64,000 bases of DNA from Cryptomeria japonica (taxonomy: Eukaryota > Streptophyta > Pinopsida > Cupressales > Cupressaceae), in NCBI RefSeq assembly GCF_030272615.1, contig NC_081414.1, positions 824,635,396 through 824,699,395 on the forward strand, written 5' to 3'. Under the pieces are notes generated by a model. It saw only the letters and a program-made list of their open reading frames with translations. It had not been told where the DNA came from and did no database searches. How positions within the stretch are numbered: the stretch's first letter is position 1; the number at the start of each line of letters is the position of its first letter. Positions 35,189 through 47,519 of this stretch are shown piece by piece. Position numbers and translations under genes: made by a program.

Positions 35189-35258
35189 GTTATGGCACAA
35201 GTCCCTCCATCTGGCAGTTCTCTGAGAAAAATCCCTCTTCTCTTTGAATAAATAAACA

Positions 35259-35708
35259 ATGGGCAGCAGGGGAGGGGAACATGTTGAGGGCTATTGGTTT
35301 ATAAAAAGAGAAATAAACATGTTGAGTTGCAGTTTTCCAGCTGGGTTATATATAACAGAGAACATACAACCCCATGAAGGCCTTTATAATAGTATTGGGG
35401 AAGAAGTTACTGTTGAAGATGATTGTGAGCGTTTTGCAGAGATTATAAAGGTGAGTGGCCTAGTATTGTTCTTCTTGAGTGCCCCTAATCAATTTGATGT
35501 TTCTCTGGTACCATATCATGGCTCTGAAAAGTTACAGCCAGTGATAATAGCCAAAGTTCCAATCCTTAACTCCTTTATATCACCACCTTTACAATCAGAA
35601 ACATCAACTGGTACAACTGAAATGGAGCTTTGGCTCATTTCTTTTGAAAGCATTGAGCAGAAACTCAAATATAAAAGTCTGTCTGATGGGAACTGTATCA
35701 TATTATGA
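35259..35708 (+). CDS. small gene of unknown function
   Basis: An open frame of 149 residues starts at ATG 35259 in the favourable context AACAATGGG and ends TGA. The protein opens MGSRGGEHVEGYWFIKREIN, has an acidic middle (GEEVTVEDDCERFAEIIK), a hydrophobic stretch (VSGLVLFFLSAP, about residues 65-76) and a Ser/Thr-rich end. I recognise no family. There is a strong splice-donor-like AAG|GTGAGT at 35449-35451 and an acceptor-like TTACAG near 35537; if spliced, the hydrophobic stretch would be removed. A TATA-like box upstream supports a real gene, but a gene fragment cannot be excluded. Confidence 0.4.
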   Translation: MGSRGGEHVEGYWFIKREINMLSCSFPAGLYITENIQPHEGLYNSIGEEVTVEDDCERFAEIIKVSGLVLFFLSAPNQFDVSLVPYHGSEKLQPVIIAKVPILNSFISPPLQSETSTGTTEMELWLISFESIEQKLKYKSLSDGNCIIL

Positions 35709-36100
35709 AAGATAAGTTCATGTGAATCATTGTTACAGTAAAAGAAAAAATTATATTATGTTTATGAAGGATGAATTCATGTGAATCATTGTTATACGAC
35801 AAAAAATTTTGGTAATTAATTTTTGCGAATCATTGTTATGACATAGGAGTTACAAAATTTGGCAATTAAAATCTATATATCAGATGTGAATATATCATGT
35901 TTATGAAAGATAGATCATGTGAATCATTGTTACGAGTCAAAGAATTTGGGCAATTAATTTTTGTGAATCACTGTTACAAGTTAAAGAATTTTGATAACTA
36001 GAGTCTAAAATTCAGATGAGAATTATATAAAAAATAAGTGGTTTTTTTTTATATATTTTTTTATGGAGAATAGAATCATGTGAATCATTGTTATGAGAAT
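35705..36100. repeat. degenerate repeats containing GTGAATCATTGTTA
   Basis: The core CATGTGAATCATTGTTAY or TTTGTGAATCACTGTTAC recurs about seven times between 35718 and 36096, at intervals of about 50-90 bases, with linking AAAGAATTTTGGTAATTAA. It starts at the stop codon of the small ORF. Confidence 0.7.
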
Positions 36101-36269
36101 GAGTTCTAATTCACAATTACACATTTAAATTGTATGCAATTGATATATTTTCTTTTTACTTTTCGGGTAACTTTCTATTGTCTAATTCTATGTAATTTTC
36201 TTGCTTTGATTCAATTAAAAAAATAGAAAAATAAATTTTGATATAATAATTTTGAAATATATTTTATTT

Positions 36270-37805
36270 TTATATAGATATTAAGATAAATGACTCTTAA
36301 TTAATTGATGCGGAAATTCAATTGTGTGTAGTCCTTTATTCTATTTCCTCATCCTTATCAGTTAATTAAATAAACAAGTATAGCTTTTTAAGAAGAGAAA
36401 TTCAATTTTGAGTTTTGGAGAACTATGGACATGATGTTAGAGTATATGAACATGGCGTCATACACCTTGATTATTATTCAAAGTGTCATTTTGGACCTCC
36501 TTCAAAAATATTTTATCCATCTATTGTCTCTAAACTTAGATATGAAAGTGTATACATATTCAAACTTACAAAGACATAATATATTGTAAGTTTATAGGTT
36601 AAAATAATTAGATATATAGACATGAAGGCATTTAGGTTAATAAATAATAGCTGTAGGTGTGATAGTTTTGAATTAAATGTAAATTACAGAACTTAAATGT
36701 GAAAGTTAAATTATGATATTTAGTTTTAAGTTTGGAGATAAATAATTTGGTTGTATTTTAGAATTTGGACTATCTCAAGGTACTAATAATATGATATTTC
36801 TATAAGTGTGATGAATTAGATTATGTGTAAGATCTGTGTCTCTCCTTGAATTAAGTTTGTGCTTGTAAACCACTTTCATATTTGTGGATTCATCCCTTGT
36901 TGCATGGTTTTGATACTTCTAGAGGTGTGTTTTTGTGATTGATTCCCTTGACATTTATTTTGCTTTAAAAGGGGTTATATTCATGAATACATGTTATAAT
37001 AATAATTTAGATCATTTATATATGTTATGATATTTTTATTTTATTTTTATATATAGATTTGGCCAAATGACTCTTAATTTATTGGCGAGGCCATTCAATT
37101 TTGTCTACACCATGTAATCCTTTATTCTCCTTCTTCTTCCTTATCAGTTAATTATAAAATAATAAGTATAGTGTTTTAAGAAGATAAGTTCAAATCTGAG
37201 TTTTGGAATGGACTTTAGACATAACGTTGTATGTGAACATGGTATTATACACCTTGGTTATTATTAAAAATGTCATTTTGAACTTCATAAGAAGAATGGA
37301 AGCTACTTCAGAAATTATTTTATTCATCTCATGCTCTCTAAACTTAAATATGAAAGAGTTTACACAATCAAACTTAAAAATATCTTTTCCTTAAGTTTAT
37401 AGGTTTGATTTAATAAAAAAAGAGATATTATTGGTTTAGGTTAATTAAATAATAGTTGACTATGAATTTTGAATTGTATGTTAATTATAGAAAGTAATTG
37501 TGAAATTTAAATTATGATATTTAGTTTTAAGTTTGACGATAAATAATTTGATTGTATTTTAGAATTTGAACTAATTTAAGGTACTAATAATATGATCTTT
37601 TTGCTTGTGTATTGCATCGTATTATATGTAAGATTTGTATTTCTCCTTGGGTCAGGTTTGTGCTTGTAAACCACTTTTGTGTTAATGGATTCATCCTTTC
37701 TTGTGTGGACTTGATGCTACTAAACACGTGTTTTTGTGATTTGATGCACTATCCCCTTACACTTTCTTTTCTCCAAAAAGTGTCTATATTTACGAATAAA
37801 TATAG
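36270..37805. repeat. diverged tandem duplication of about 0.8 kb
   Basis: Copies lie at about 36270-36985 and 37045-37805, offset by about 777-801 bases. Shared landmarks are TGACTCTTAATT (36291, 37068), CTTATCAGTTAATTA, TTTTAAGAAGA, TACACCTTG(A/G)TTATTATT, GGTACTAATAATATGAT (36779, 37580) and TTTGTGCTTGTAAACCACTT. Identity is roughly 75-80% by eye. No ORF is conserved. Confidence 0.78.
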
Positions 37806-40800
37806 ATGTTTGCTAGATTTCTAGAGGATAAAATCTAGTAAGTCAACCATTGAAAAACATTGGCCTTATGGTAAGGCCAATAAATGAAGACAACAAACTT
37901 TAGTTGTACAAATGTTCCCAGTATGAATATACAAATTTTACTTCTTTCTAAGTGCACCAATTCAAAAGCTATTTATAATAAATGTTCCTTGAATTCTATA
38001 GGATGATAGATGATATTTGGATATGAGAGCATGATGCAAATAAATGTAATTGAATGTCTTTAAATATAAAAATATAGTGATAATAACCCAAATGTGTGTT
38101 TGGTTGGCTAACAATAGCTATTGAAATGAGTGCCTAAGCTAATTTTGAATTTGAATTTTAGAAATTTAAGGGCTAGATCCATGACCATGATATCCATTTC
38201 AAACCCATAAAAATGAATCAAGATGACGGAATGGTAAATTCAATGCATAAAATGAATTTCTAAACATGTAGGTGAACTAAAAGTGATATGTACAAAGAGA
38301 TGTGTAGAAATGGTTAAGATGTAGATATATGCATTGTAATATATGTAATATTGATAGGTAACAACTAGAGGAATGAGCCAAACTTCACATTGGATTGCAC
38401 CATTCATTCATATGTAAATGTATTAAGCCATTCTCTTGAAATGGGCACAAAACTAAATGGGAAGTAACATGGATATAAAAGTTTCACCATTATCGTATGT
38501 AACATGGATATACAAATTTCATGATGTTATGGATATTAAGTTTGATTTATTTTATTGTGTTCATAGTATATTAAATTCCAAAAACAGTTGATCTTCTAAG
38601 TTTTTATATGATAATAATATTGAACTTTTTTGATCTCGTTGTAAAGGAAAATAATATTTCCAAAGACTTAATTTAAGCTAATTAATTCAATGTAATCAAA
38701 TCAATGTAAATCAACCTAGAATAAATCAATTGACACTTAGGTGTGACCAGCTAAATGATTGAAATGCTCAATTAGGAATAGGGTAAAGATACATAGCGCT
38801 AGTAATGGTAAGGGAGAATAATTTTGATGTCATATTGAGATTCACATATCCTAGGACTACAAATGATCCTCTCTATTTGTACCTCCACCTTGATCATGAC
38901 AAACTATCAAATTTATTATGGGCTAATCCTATTGTTTAAGGATAATTTTATAAGCATAGATTTATCATAGGAACTATAAATCTAATCTATGTAATTAGTT
39001 AATTTTACTTTTTTGATGAATCAAATTCCTTACTCGGTGTATATTAGCTGTTAGTACTACTTAAAAGTAATTTGGATAGATTATTAGATCACGCAGGTCA
39101 TGTTCTCCTAGGTCAACATTCCCGATTAGATAAAAATTACAATAATAGAGATGAGAAAAGACCACTTCTAATCATGAAAATACACTAAAATGATAATGCA
39201 AATTAAGGTTACTTTTAATGCTCCAAATAAAAAAATTCCTAAAAGGATGCTCCCTTTAATGCATTGAAATTTTAATGAATGATGAGTGATGAATACAAAT
39301 TCATATTAAATTCCTTTAAATGTCACTTCAAATAGACAAATCACATCAAACATGTACCAAGTTAACTCATGAAGGGAATAAATTGGGTGAGACCTAGAAA
39401 TCTAACTTTTGAAAGAATTGCAATCTTAGGGACAAGTTATTAGCAACATGGGATTGATCTTTCATTGTGAGCCTACCTAGGACAATAAAAATATAATATC
39501 AAAATGCATAATGAATGTACAGATATGAGGGCATAATAAATGTTTAATGTGTGGGAATATGTGTAGAAGTAAATGAGATAATGTGGAATATGTGGAAATA
39601 TGTAGAGGTGGGGATATGTGAAGGATTGGGCAATGTGCTCTACTTCGCACAATATTGTACCATTTATTGATAGGAAGTATTTTAAAGCAATTAGATTAAA
39701 CGGGTCCAAAAATATGTGGGAATTGGCATGAGTATAAATTTTTTACTATTTGAATTTTCTCCCAATTTGAGGTGTATGTGAATTATAACTAACATGAAAA
39801 TGCATCTTAAAGTAAATAAGGAATCACAAACATGCATGTAAAGTAAATATTAAATACATAAGGATATTAAGGTCCATATAAACTAATGGAAACCACATAA
39901 TCTCATTAGGTGTGTTCATCCCTTAGTCTCTTGTAGACATGTGATCTTATCCCCTAGTAATCACATGAAATGGGATTAGGATTAAGACACTGATCACAAT
40001 CCTAATTATTCCTATCTCTCAACCTTTTCTATACATTCATTTATCACATCTAATTTAATATATTTGCATCCACTTACTCTCTCTCTCTCTCTCTCTCTCT
40101 CTAGAAAGGTAATCCTTGTAGCTTAATTAATTAAGTGACTCTAATATCTTTTAATTCTATGTCATTCTTAATGATTAATAGTACCTATGATATGGAGTTT
40201 ACTCTTTTTGTAGCTAGCATGAAATTCGTTGCTTTTCAAACTTCTATTTGAAGTATCCTATGTAGCCAAAAAATATGATCGAGAAAGAAAGATAATAGTC
40301 TAGTGTAAAAATGAATAAAATCTCTCATATAGAAATAGCCCAAATGTGCACCTTCAAAATTATTTCTACCGCTATAGCATAATTTTACCCAATAATAATC
40401 TACACTAGGAAGTGATAAGGACTAAAAATCATACAAATTACCTTATGTACTCAATTACCTATATGAGAGTGTAGAGTGTAATTGGGTTAGTGAGGGAATA
40501 ATATTTGATACAACTATCCCACCAATTTCTACATGATAGTCAACAATGCCACCATAATTGCAATGCAAAGCAAGATAACATAAAGTTGATAATTGAAAAG
40601 GGACAAAAATTGTGCAATCAACAAAAAATAGGATTTCAAATTTAACTTCATATATAATTATCCACTTAATAAAAGAGAATAGCAAGTGGAGAGAGAGAAA
40701 AATGGAATCATAACATCAAGGGAATCTATGAGGAAGAAGAACAAACCCCATAGAGGTGGAAAATATAATAATTGTTGCAGATTCAAATTTAGATAACTAA

Positions 40801-40887
40801 TAAATTTCCTTGACCATTTCCACAATCCTACCTTCACAATCATAAAAATAGTGAATAACACCAAAAAACCTTCAACAATTAGCATAA
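37806..40887. other. AT-rich intergenic DNA, no gene seen
   Basis: I found no recognisable protein, RNA gene or element end. ORFs such as 39473-39709 come from A/T- and TATGTGGAA-type simple sequence. A (CT)n run lies at 40076-40102. Confidence 0.5.
40076..40102. repeat. (CT)n microsatellite
   Basis: About 13 CT dinucleotides. Confidence 0.95.
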
Positions 40888-40892
40888 GGAAC

Positions 40893-41679
40893 TGTTAGGA
40901 TTCCCAAAGATACTGAGAGGGGGGGTGAATCAGTATCTGACTGGTAAGTGAACTTTCTTAAATTATAACATGAAAAGCAATTCAAAATTGTGTACCGGTA
41001 AACCAAAATTAATGCAGTAAATAAGAATAACAACCACAACATGAAAGACACACCATAACATAATATTTTAACGAGGAAAACCAGTGTGGGAAAAACCTCG
41101 ATGGGATTTGTGACCCACAATATTCACTTACTAGCCAATAAGGGATTATTACTGTTTACAATAGGGGCCTGCACATGCAGGAAGGCCAAGTGCCTAGAGC
41201 TCACTGCTCAGTTACAAAAGAAGTCTCACTGACTTACAAAAATGGATTATACAAATCCAATGTCTTGTACTACTTCAGATCAACATCTACTATGCTAGAT
41301 TTAGTACCGGTTTAAGCTCTGCAATATACATAAACCCTTATCTAATATCTACCTTACAATTCGCATATTAGATCTGCATTAATCCTTCCATCTATATATC
41401 TTAAAAATGATCTACAATGATCTCATATGTATATGAGTCATATTACAATCTGCCAAGTCGACTTACAAATTTTTTTACAATTAAATACAAAATACATTTA
41501 TACAAAATTCCTGTCGGCCATGGTGCCGGTAATCTTTCTTTTTGGTGCTGGTGAACTGTATGCCGGTGTAGAGTCTGCCGGTGTCAGTGCCTGCTGGTAT
41601 CATATGATTGTAAGGTTGCCATCAATGACAATACCTTCAATCACCTACAATTTCTCATTGGAGTGTGCATTTGCCAACA
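40893..41679 (-). repeat. element III 3' LTR
   Basis: 787 bp. The U5 motif CTGAGAGGGGGGGTGAATCA lies at its left end. A - strand TATA-like run is near 41393. It contains several CCGGT/CCGGTG words near the right end. Confidence 0.92.
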
Positions 41680-41693
41680 ATCTCCCCCTTTGG
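41680..41693 (-). promoter_or_regulatory. element III polypurine tract
   Basis: On the - strand CCAAAGGGGGAGAT, immediately before the 3' LTR. Confidence 0.85.
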
Positions 41694-41859
41694 CATTGAT
41701 GGCAACACTCATGAGAAAAATTCAAAAAGTGTCCAAAAAGAATTCGCCAAAATTATCTTACCAAAACTGTGTGCTCCCCCTGAGCTGATGATATCTTTCT
41801 TCTGATCATTTTTCTCATCTCCACTACTCCCCCTTTGACATCAATGACAAAGGTTGTCA

Positions 41860-44800
41860 TTAACTGTCAGTGGAGTGTGGTTCCTGCCTAGATCCTTGTA
41901 ACTGGTGGGTTACAATCTGATAGATGTCTGCCAATGCAAAATTTTGACTGTCGCTGAACCTTTTGCTGTCCTTTAATGCCGCTTCTGTTCTCTGAATTGT
42001 ATCAGTGAGTATGTGCATTTTCTCTTTCGGTGTCTTGAGTCTGGGAACCAGAGCCTCAGAAATTTCTTTTCTCAAAGAAATGAGGTAATCTAGTTTAGGA
42101 CCTGGTTTGCATTTTAAATACTTTGCCTTAACCTTTATCTTTTCTTTATCTTTTTCTAACTTCTCAATTTTCTCCTCAAGATCTACAATGTTATTTTCAA
42201 TTTCCAAAAATGGATCTGATGTTCCTATTAAATTGTCAGCAATTTTGTTAATTTCTTCTTGTGCTTTGCTGATCTCCAAATCTATGTCTTCTGTCAAAAT
42301 ATCAGTTTTGTAGGTATCCCTGTACAGTTTCTTGAAATCCAAAATTGTTTCTCCTAGTGCCGGTAATAAGGTTTGCATTTGTTCCTTATTCTTCTTCACT
42401 ATTTCCTCAAAGAAATTTTCTTTCTCCTTATTCATTCTCTCTTTGAATGTGTCTTCATTTATCTGGTCTAGTGTAATTAGATTGCCGCTTATATATTTAG
42501 ACAACGTGTCCAATTGGCTCAAAGAATCTTTACTTCCCACAATGCACTTGGGTACTATCAAATTAAGAATATGAATTATGTCATCAATAGCCTTGTAGGC
42601 TTGTGCATTACACTCAGTGATTTTCTTAATAGAATCTAATAATACCTCTGTCACATTCATTGGTTTGAATTCTGTCATTGAAGTACCAAATGTCTGCCCA
42701 ACTATTTTCACAATCTCCATGCTGCCGGTTGTAGTAATAACTTTGCTTGTTTTGACCTCTGGTAGGTCAGTTTGTGTTTGCATTTCTACTAGCAAAGGTT
42801 TAGGCTTTTCAGCTGAAGGTGGTACGGTCTCTGTTTGAACCTGTGACTCTAACTGTTTTTATTTCGGTTTCTCAACCTGTGCCTCAGTGGGTTTCTCTGT
42901 GCTCTCAACTTTTGATTTTTCTAATGAAGTCTTAGTATTATCTACTGGTGTTTCTGATGCTTTACCAGTGGTATCCACTGTCAGTTTCTCTATATTCACC
43001 TCTACACTATCTACTGCCGGTGACTCAGTTGGTTTTTTAGTTTCTATAGTTGCTGGTGGCTCAGTAGATGTAACAGTATGCACATCTATGGTCTCTGTCT
43101 TCCCAGTGTCCGGGGGATCATTTGTTTCTTCAGTTTGTTGTTGTTCCCCAATTCCAATGTTATCAATTCTAACATTTTCTGTCGGTGGCTCTGTTGCCAC
43201 ATTTGTCTTCTCAGTTGATTCCTTATCTACCACAATATTTACCTCTTGGGTGTCTATGTTCATAGTGTACAAAATTATAGACTCACGATTTGTATCCTCT
43301 TGAGGAGTCTCCATACTCTCTGTTGCCGGTTGGGTGTCAACGATTTCTACCGGTGGAGTATCAAAAGAGGTGGGGGTAGGTTATCAGTTATTTTTAGGCT
43401 CGGAGGTCCACCTTCCTTACCTTTCCCCTTATCCTTGTCCTTTTGATAGACTCTGATAGTCTTAGGTCTTTTAAGTTCTTCTTGTTCCTCTTTTGCAATA
43501 AAGAATATATCCCATTGATTCGCAATCTCTTTTGAAATTTCATTTACTCTTCCTGCCATAAGTGCATGTCGATGACCGATTGAAAATACTGTCTAGTTAG
43601 CTTCATTGATAATTGATCTATCTCTTCAGTGGAGTTCACTGGGTGAATTGCAAGTAATTTTTCTATTTTCATCTTTTTGTCTAACTCAACAATAGCTACC
43701 CTTCTAGCTTCTAGTCTTCTGTATAAATCAGTGGGTATATCATCAACAATTTCCATCAAAAATTTCTTGTATATGTCCAAGTGTAAGATTACACTATTCT
43801 CTACACTTTCTTTATCATCAGTAGATAGTGTGTTATACAACTTGCTAATATTTTTGAATTTTCCATCCTCAGTTATTTCACTTAGAAGTTTGTCTAGGGG
43901 ATCAATATCCTATTTTACCTTCTTCTTCTTTGGAGTTAACTTCTTAACTAGAGGCCTAACTGCCTGTTGCTTTTGTCTTGTTCTTCTGGGTGTAGGTGAG
44001 GGTGCCATTGAGGGTTTTCTTTTCCTTACTACCCTTTTGAATTCGACCGGTATATCACTTTCAGAAGAAGTTGCAACCGGTGAAAAATGAGCTTCCAGTT
44101 GAAGTCCTTCTAACTCACTTTCCTTAATACCAGTTTGCTTCAATACATCTTCCTTAATTGCTTTAGCTTGTCTTGTACCTTTCCTCACTATCTGTTCAGT
44201 TTTCTTAATTCTTTTCTATGATTGAATACCACTCTCAATTGTTTCAGCATTGCCAAAGAATTTCTCATCCGGTTTTCTTGGTGCCTCAAGTAGAGCTTTT
44301 TCATATGTCTAAATTATGTTCTCATCAGCTTCATATCCCATTTTGGTGACCCAAATAGTTCTTGGGACAACTGCTTCCATCCAGATTTCATCTTTCTTTA
44401 CCACAAAGCATATGTCATCTTTGTATTTGTCAACAATTGCTTGGGATAGTCTTCTTCTATATTTCATCTTTGCCTTAAATGCTTGGAAATATTCATTGAT
44501 GTTCTTATCTCTATTTTCTCCCATGTTGTTCAGTACGTTCAGTAGCTGTTTTCCTACTAGTATATCAAATCCAAATTCTTTCTTGCCAGTATCGAGTACT
44601 TCCTTAGTGATATACAACATTAAACTTACAAGTAAGTTGCTAAACTTGAAGGTTCCCTTCTTGTCACGTTTGATTTTATCTAGGTTTTCTATTAGTTCAT
44701 CTTTCAGCCATTCACATATGTCAATCTTAGCATTGTTGTTCACTAAGTCATAAGCACTTTTAATACATAAGCTAGAGACTGAGTTTAGTTTGTTTGTATG

Positions 44801-45389
44801 AGTAGCTTTGTAGCCAAGTACCATGCTAATGAATTTTGACATTTACATCTTTAACATCATTGACTCTAAGTGATCTCTTGTTGAAAGTTGCACCGGTTAG
44901 GGTCTTTACAGTGTCATTAGAGACCTTCTTAGTTTTGTCAGGCCTGCTACCGGTGGAGGGTAAGCCTGTCACTACCCTAACTGCCTCTTTCGTGATCTTA
45001 TGAATTGAATCCAACCAAAAGAATTTGCCATGCACTCTGCTTAGCACAATCCTTATAACATCCTTGGGAAAATTTGGGATACTAAGGATTTCAGTAAAAC
45101 CTAGGGTTTCCACTATCTTATGTTCTAGTTTGATGTTTCCAGATTCATCACATAAAACAGTCTGATACATATTCTTGATTTCTTCATCTCCTAGTTCTTT
45201 TATGTGAGAATGTATGTACATTCTAGGGTCTTCAACATATACTACTCCTTTAGAAATTTGAGAGAATGCCCCTAGGGTATCATCTTTCTTTGCAATGCCG
45301 GGAATGATCTTAAACATGGGTCTAGGGCATTTAACTTCTTCTACAATAATAGGGTTTGCAATGAATTCAGGAACATAGGAGGATGCCAT
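41860..45389 (-). pseudogene. element III ORF2: novel protein, decayed
   Basis: About 1,176 codons between gag and the 3' LTR, where pol would be expected. Pieces in order: 45389-44826, 44842-44309, 44188-43910, 43840-43544, 43559-43347, 43314-42859, 42795-41860, joined across three or so frameshifts and several stops. The N-terminal third contains VLSRVHGKFFWL, KITKEAVRVVTGLP, FKFSNLLVSLMLYI, VDKYKDDICF and PRTIWVTKMGYEAD. Each has a matching segment in the same order in ORF2 of element IV. A basic stretch (RTRQKQQAVRPLVKKLTPKK), a low-complexity Thr/Glu/Pro part and a 311-residue coiled-coil end follow. I recognise no catalytic motif, signal peptide or membrane segment. Function unknown. 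Confidence 0.7.
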
Positions 45390-45730
45390 GGCTATAAATA
45401 CCTTAATCTGCCTTTAGGTATGTGTGCTTGAATGATTTGCTTCCTTCTCGCTATGGATGCCCTTTCTCAGAATTTTCGCGCTCTCGGGAGATTTGAATGT
45501 TCGGTGAATAAAAAGGAGCCAAAACACTTACTTTATAATGTTATTTTCTCCAACAACCATATTTAATGCTTGCCGGTTAAGTCACAACTTAACTCATCTG
45601 CCGGTAAAGAAGTAATTTAACTTCTCACCATCAACCGAGGGTATATTAGCATGTTTTTCAATTTGTTGCTAAACCCCCAAAGGATTTTCCTTCAGTTAGA
45701 TGAAGAGTCTCCCGCTGGTGGAGTGATACC
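45390..45730 (-). other. gap between gag and ORF2 in element III
   Basis: About 340 untranslated bases. On the - strand they include CCTTTTTATTCACCGAAC and GAGCGCGAAAATTCTG before the ORF2 ATG. The corresponding gap in IV-inner has CGCGGTCATTTTCATTCACC, so some features seem shared. It may hold an internal promoter or splice signals. Confidence 0.4.
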
Positions 45731-46802
45731 CTATTCTGCTGGTGGAGGAGTATTCCCATCAACATTCTGATATGACTTTTTGATCCATTGCTTTGAGAAT
45801 TCTCGCTTTACCTCTTCAACCTTTTCTTTACCTTTCAGGCTGGGTCCTTTGTTATTTGTCGGTGATGTCTTACTTCTACAGAATTTTGCAATATGTCCAA
45901 TATTATTCCAAGCATAATAAGTCACTTTGTTTTTCTGAATAGCTTTCCCATATCCTATGCCGGTATGTTTTTTGCATTGATTAGATAAGTGTCCAAATCT
46001 TCCACAAACATAACATCTTACATTCATTCTGCAATTTTATGAATTATGACCAACTTTGTTGCATTTAGAACATTGACTGGTGGGTGCATTAGTGTTCTGA
46101 TAATTTCTAGATCTACACTGATTTTCTCTATGACCATACTTGTTACAGTTAAAGCATTTCCCATTAAATTTGTAAGCATTAGGTTGTCTTACCGGTTTGT
46201 TGTGATCATGATTGTTTGCAGTGTCGGAGCTTTCACCAACTTCAAAGCCAAGGCCATTTGTATCACCATTAGGTTTTTGATTTTTCAGCATGTCAACAAG
46301 TTCTTCTGAACTTTTCTTGAATTTCTCCTTGTGCTGATTTGCAGCAACCAGTTCACTCTCCAAGATTCCTTTCTGTCTCATGAGTTCATTTGTGTCATTT
46401 TGTGTGTGCATCAAGTCTGTCTTTAACATATCATTTTCATGACTAAGTCTTGTGTTTTCATTTCCAGAATCATTCAGTCTTCTAACCAAGTCCTCTTCAT
46501 TCTTCTTCCAATTTTCAGTTTCTTTACAAAATCTCATAGTCATATCTTGCATCTCATTCTTCATTGTACAGTTTTCTTGTCTCAGCTTGTTTACCAGATC
46601 CTTAAGAGTTTCTTTTTCATCATCATTATTCTGCATCTTTTCACAAAGTTCTCTTCTTATTCCTTGCAATAGTGAGATTTTGTTGAAGTCCTTGAATAAT
46701 ATCTTGTGTAGCCTTCAGACCATCTTCAAGTTTGATATTCTTTACTTTTTTTGCATCATAGTCTGAAAGAGCTGTTTCCAATTGCTTTCTCAAGTTTTCC
46801 AT
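45731..46802 (-). pseudogene. element III gag-like protein, zinc-knuckle array
   Basis: About 357 codons starting at ATG 46802 (MENLRKQLETALSDYDAKK), 58 bases from the primer site. A frameshift near 46650 and one in-frame TAA at 46037-46039 break it; 46669-46037 and 46027-45731 are in the same frame. The first 170 residues form a long coiled coil. Then come GLGFEVGESSD and the knuckles CFNCNKYGHRENQC, CSKCNKVGHN (its last Cys lies after the stop), CYVCGRFGHLSNQC and a degenerate YYAWNNIGHIAKFC. There is no UBN2 gag domain. The layout equals the second half of the gag of copia element II. A nucleic-acid-binding role is likely for the intact ancestor. Confidence 0.75.
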
Positions 46803-46859
46803 CTCTACTGGTGTCAAGATCTTCCTCAAGCTATTAGGCTTTTGAAAATAGAGGACCAG

Positions 46860-46871
46860 GCTCTGATACCA
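46860..46871 (-). promoter_or_regulatory. element III primer-binding site (tRNA-Met)
   Basis: TGGTATCAGAGC on the - strand, two bases from the 5' LTR. Confidence 0.92.
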
Positions 46872-46873
46872 AT

Positions 46874-47519
46874 TGTTAGGATTCCCAAAGATACTAAGAG
46901 GGGGGGGTGAATCAATATCTAACAGGTAAGTGAAGTTTCTTAAATTATAACATGAAAAGAAATTCAAAACTGTGTACCAGTAAACCAAAATTAATGTAGT
47001 AAATAAGAATAACAACCACAACATGACAGACACACCATAACACAATATTTTAACGAGGAAACCTGGTGTGGGAAAAACCTCGGTGGGATTTGTGACCCAC
47101 AATATTCACTTACTGGCCAATAAGGGAATATTACTATTTACAATAGGGGCCTGCACATGCAGGAAGGCCAAGTACCTAGAGCTCACTGCTTAGCTACAAA
47201 AGAAGTCTCACTGACTTAGACTTACAAAAATGGATTATACAAATCCAATGTCTTGTACTGCTTCATATCAACATCTACTATGCCAAATTCAGTACCGCTT
47301 TAAGCTCTGCAATATACATAAACCCTTATCCAATATCTGCCTTACAATTCACATATTAGATCTACATTAATCCTTCCATCTATATATCTTAAAAATGATC
47401 TACAATGATCTCATACTTATATGAGTCATATTACAATCCGCCAAGTTGGCTTACACAAGTTTTTTACAATTAAATACAAAATACATTTATACAAAATTAA
47501 TGTCGGCCATGGTGCTGGT
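46874..47519 (-). repeat. element III 5' LTR, first piece
   Basis: Matches 40893 to about 41534 of the 3' LTR. It is cut at 47519 by element IV with TSD CTGGT (47515-47519). The rest is at 63617-63765. Confidence 0.92.

Noticed and set aside
39473..39709. 78-residue - strand ORF
   Set aside because: It comes from A/T-rich near-repetitive sequence (GGAATATGTGG words); no motif.
41860..42795. Envelope-like protein in element III
   Set aside because: The position before the 3' LTR fits an env-like gene, but I see no signal peptide, membrane segment or cleavage site; it is the coiled-coil end of ORF2.
42107..44753. Series of + strand ORFs (42107-42574, 42887-43303, 43677-44090, 44316-44753)
   Set aside because: They are antisense shadows of element III ORF2; only the - strand frames align with ORF2 of element IV.
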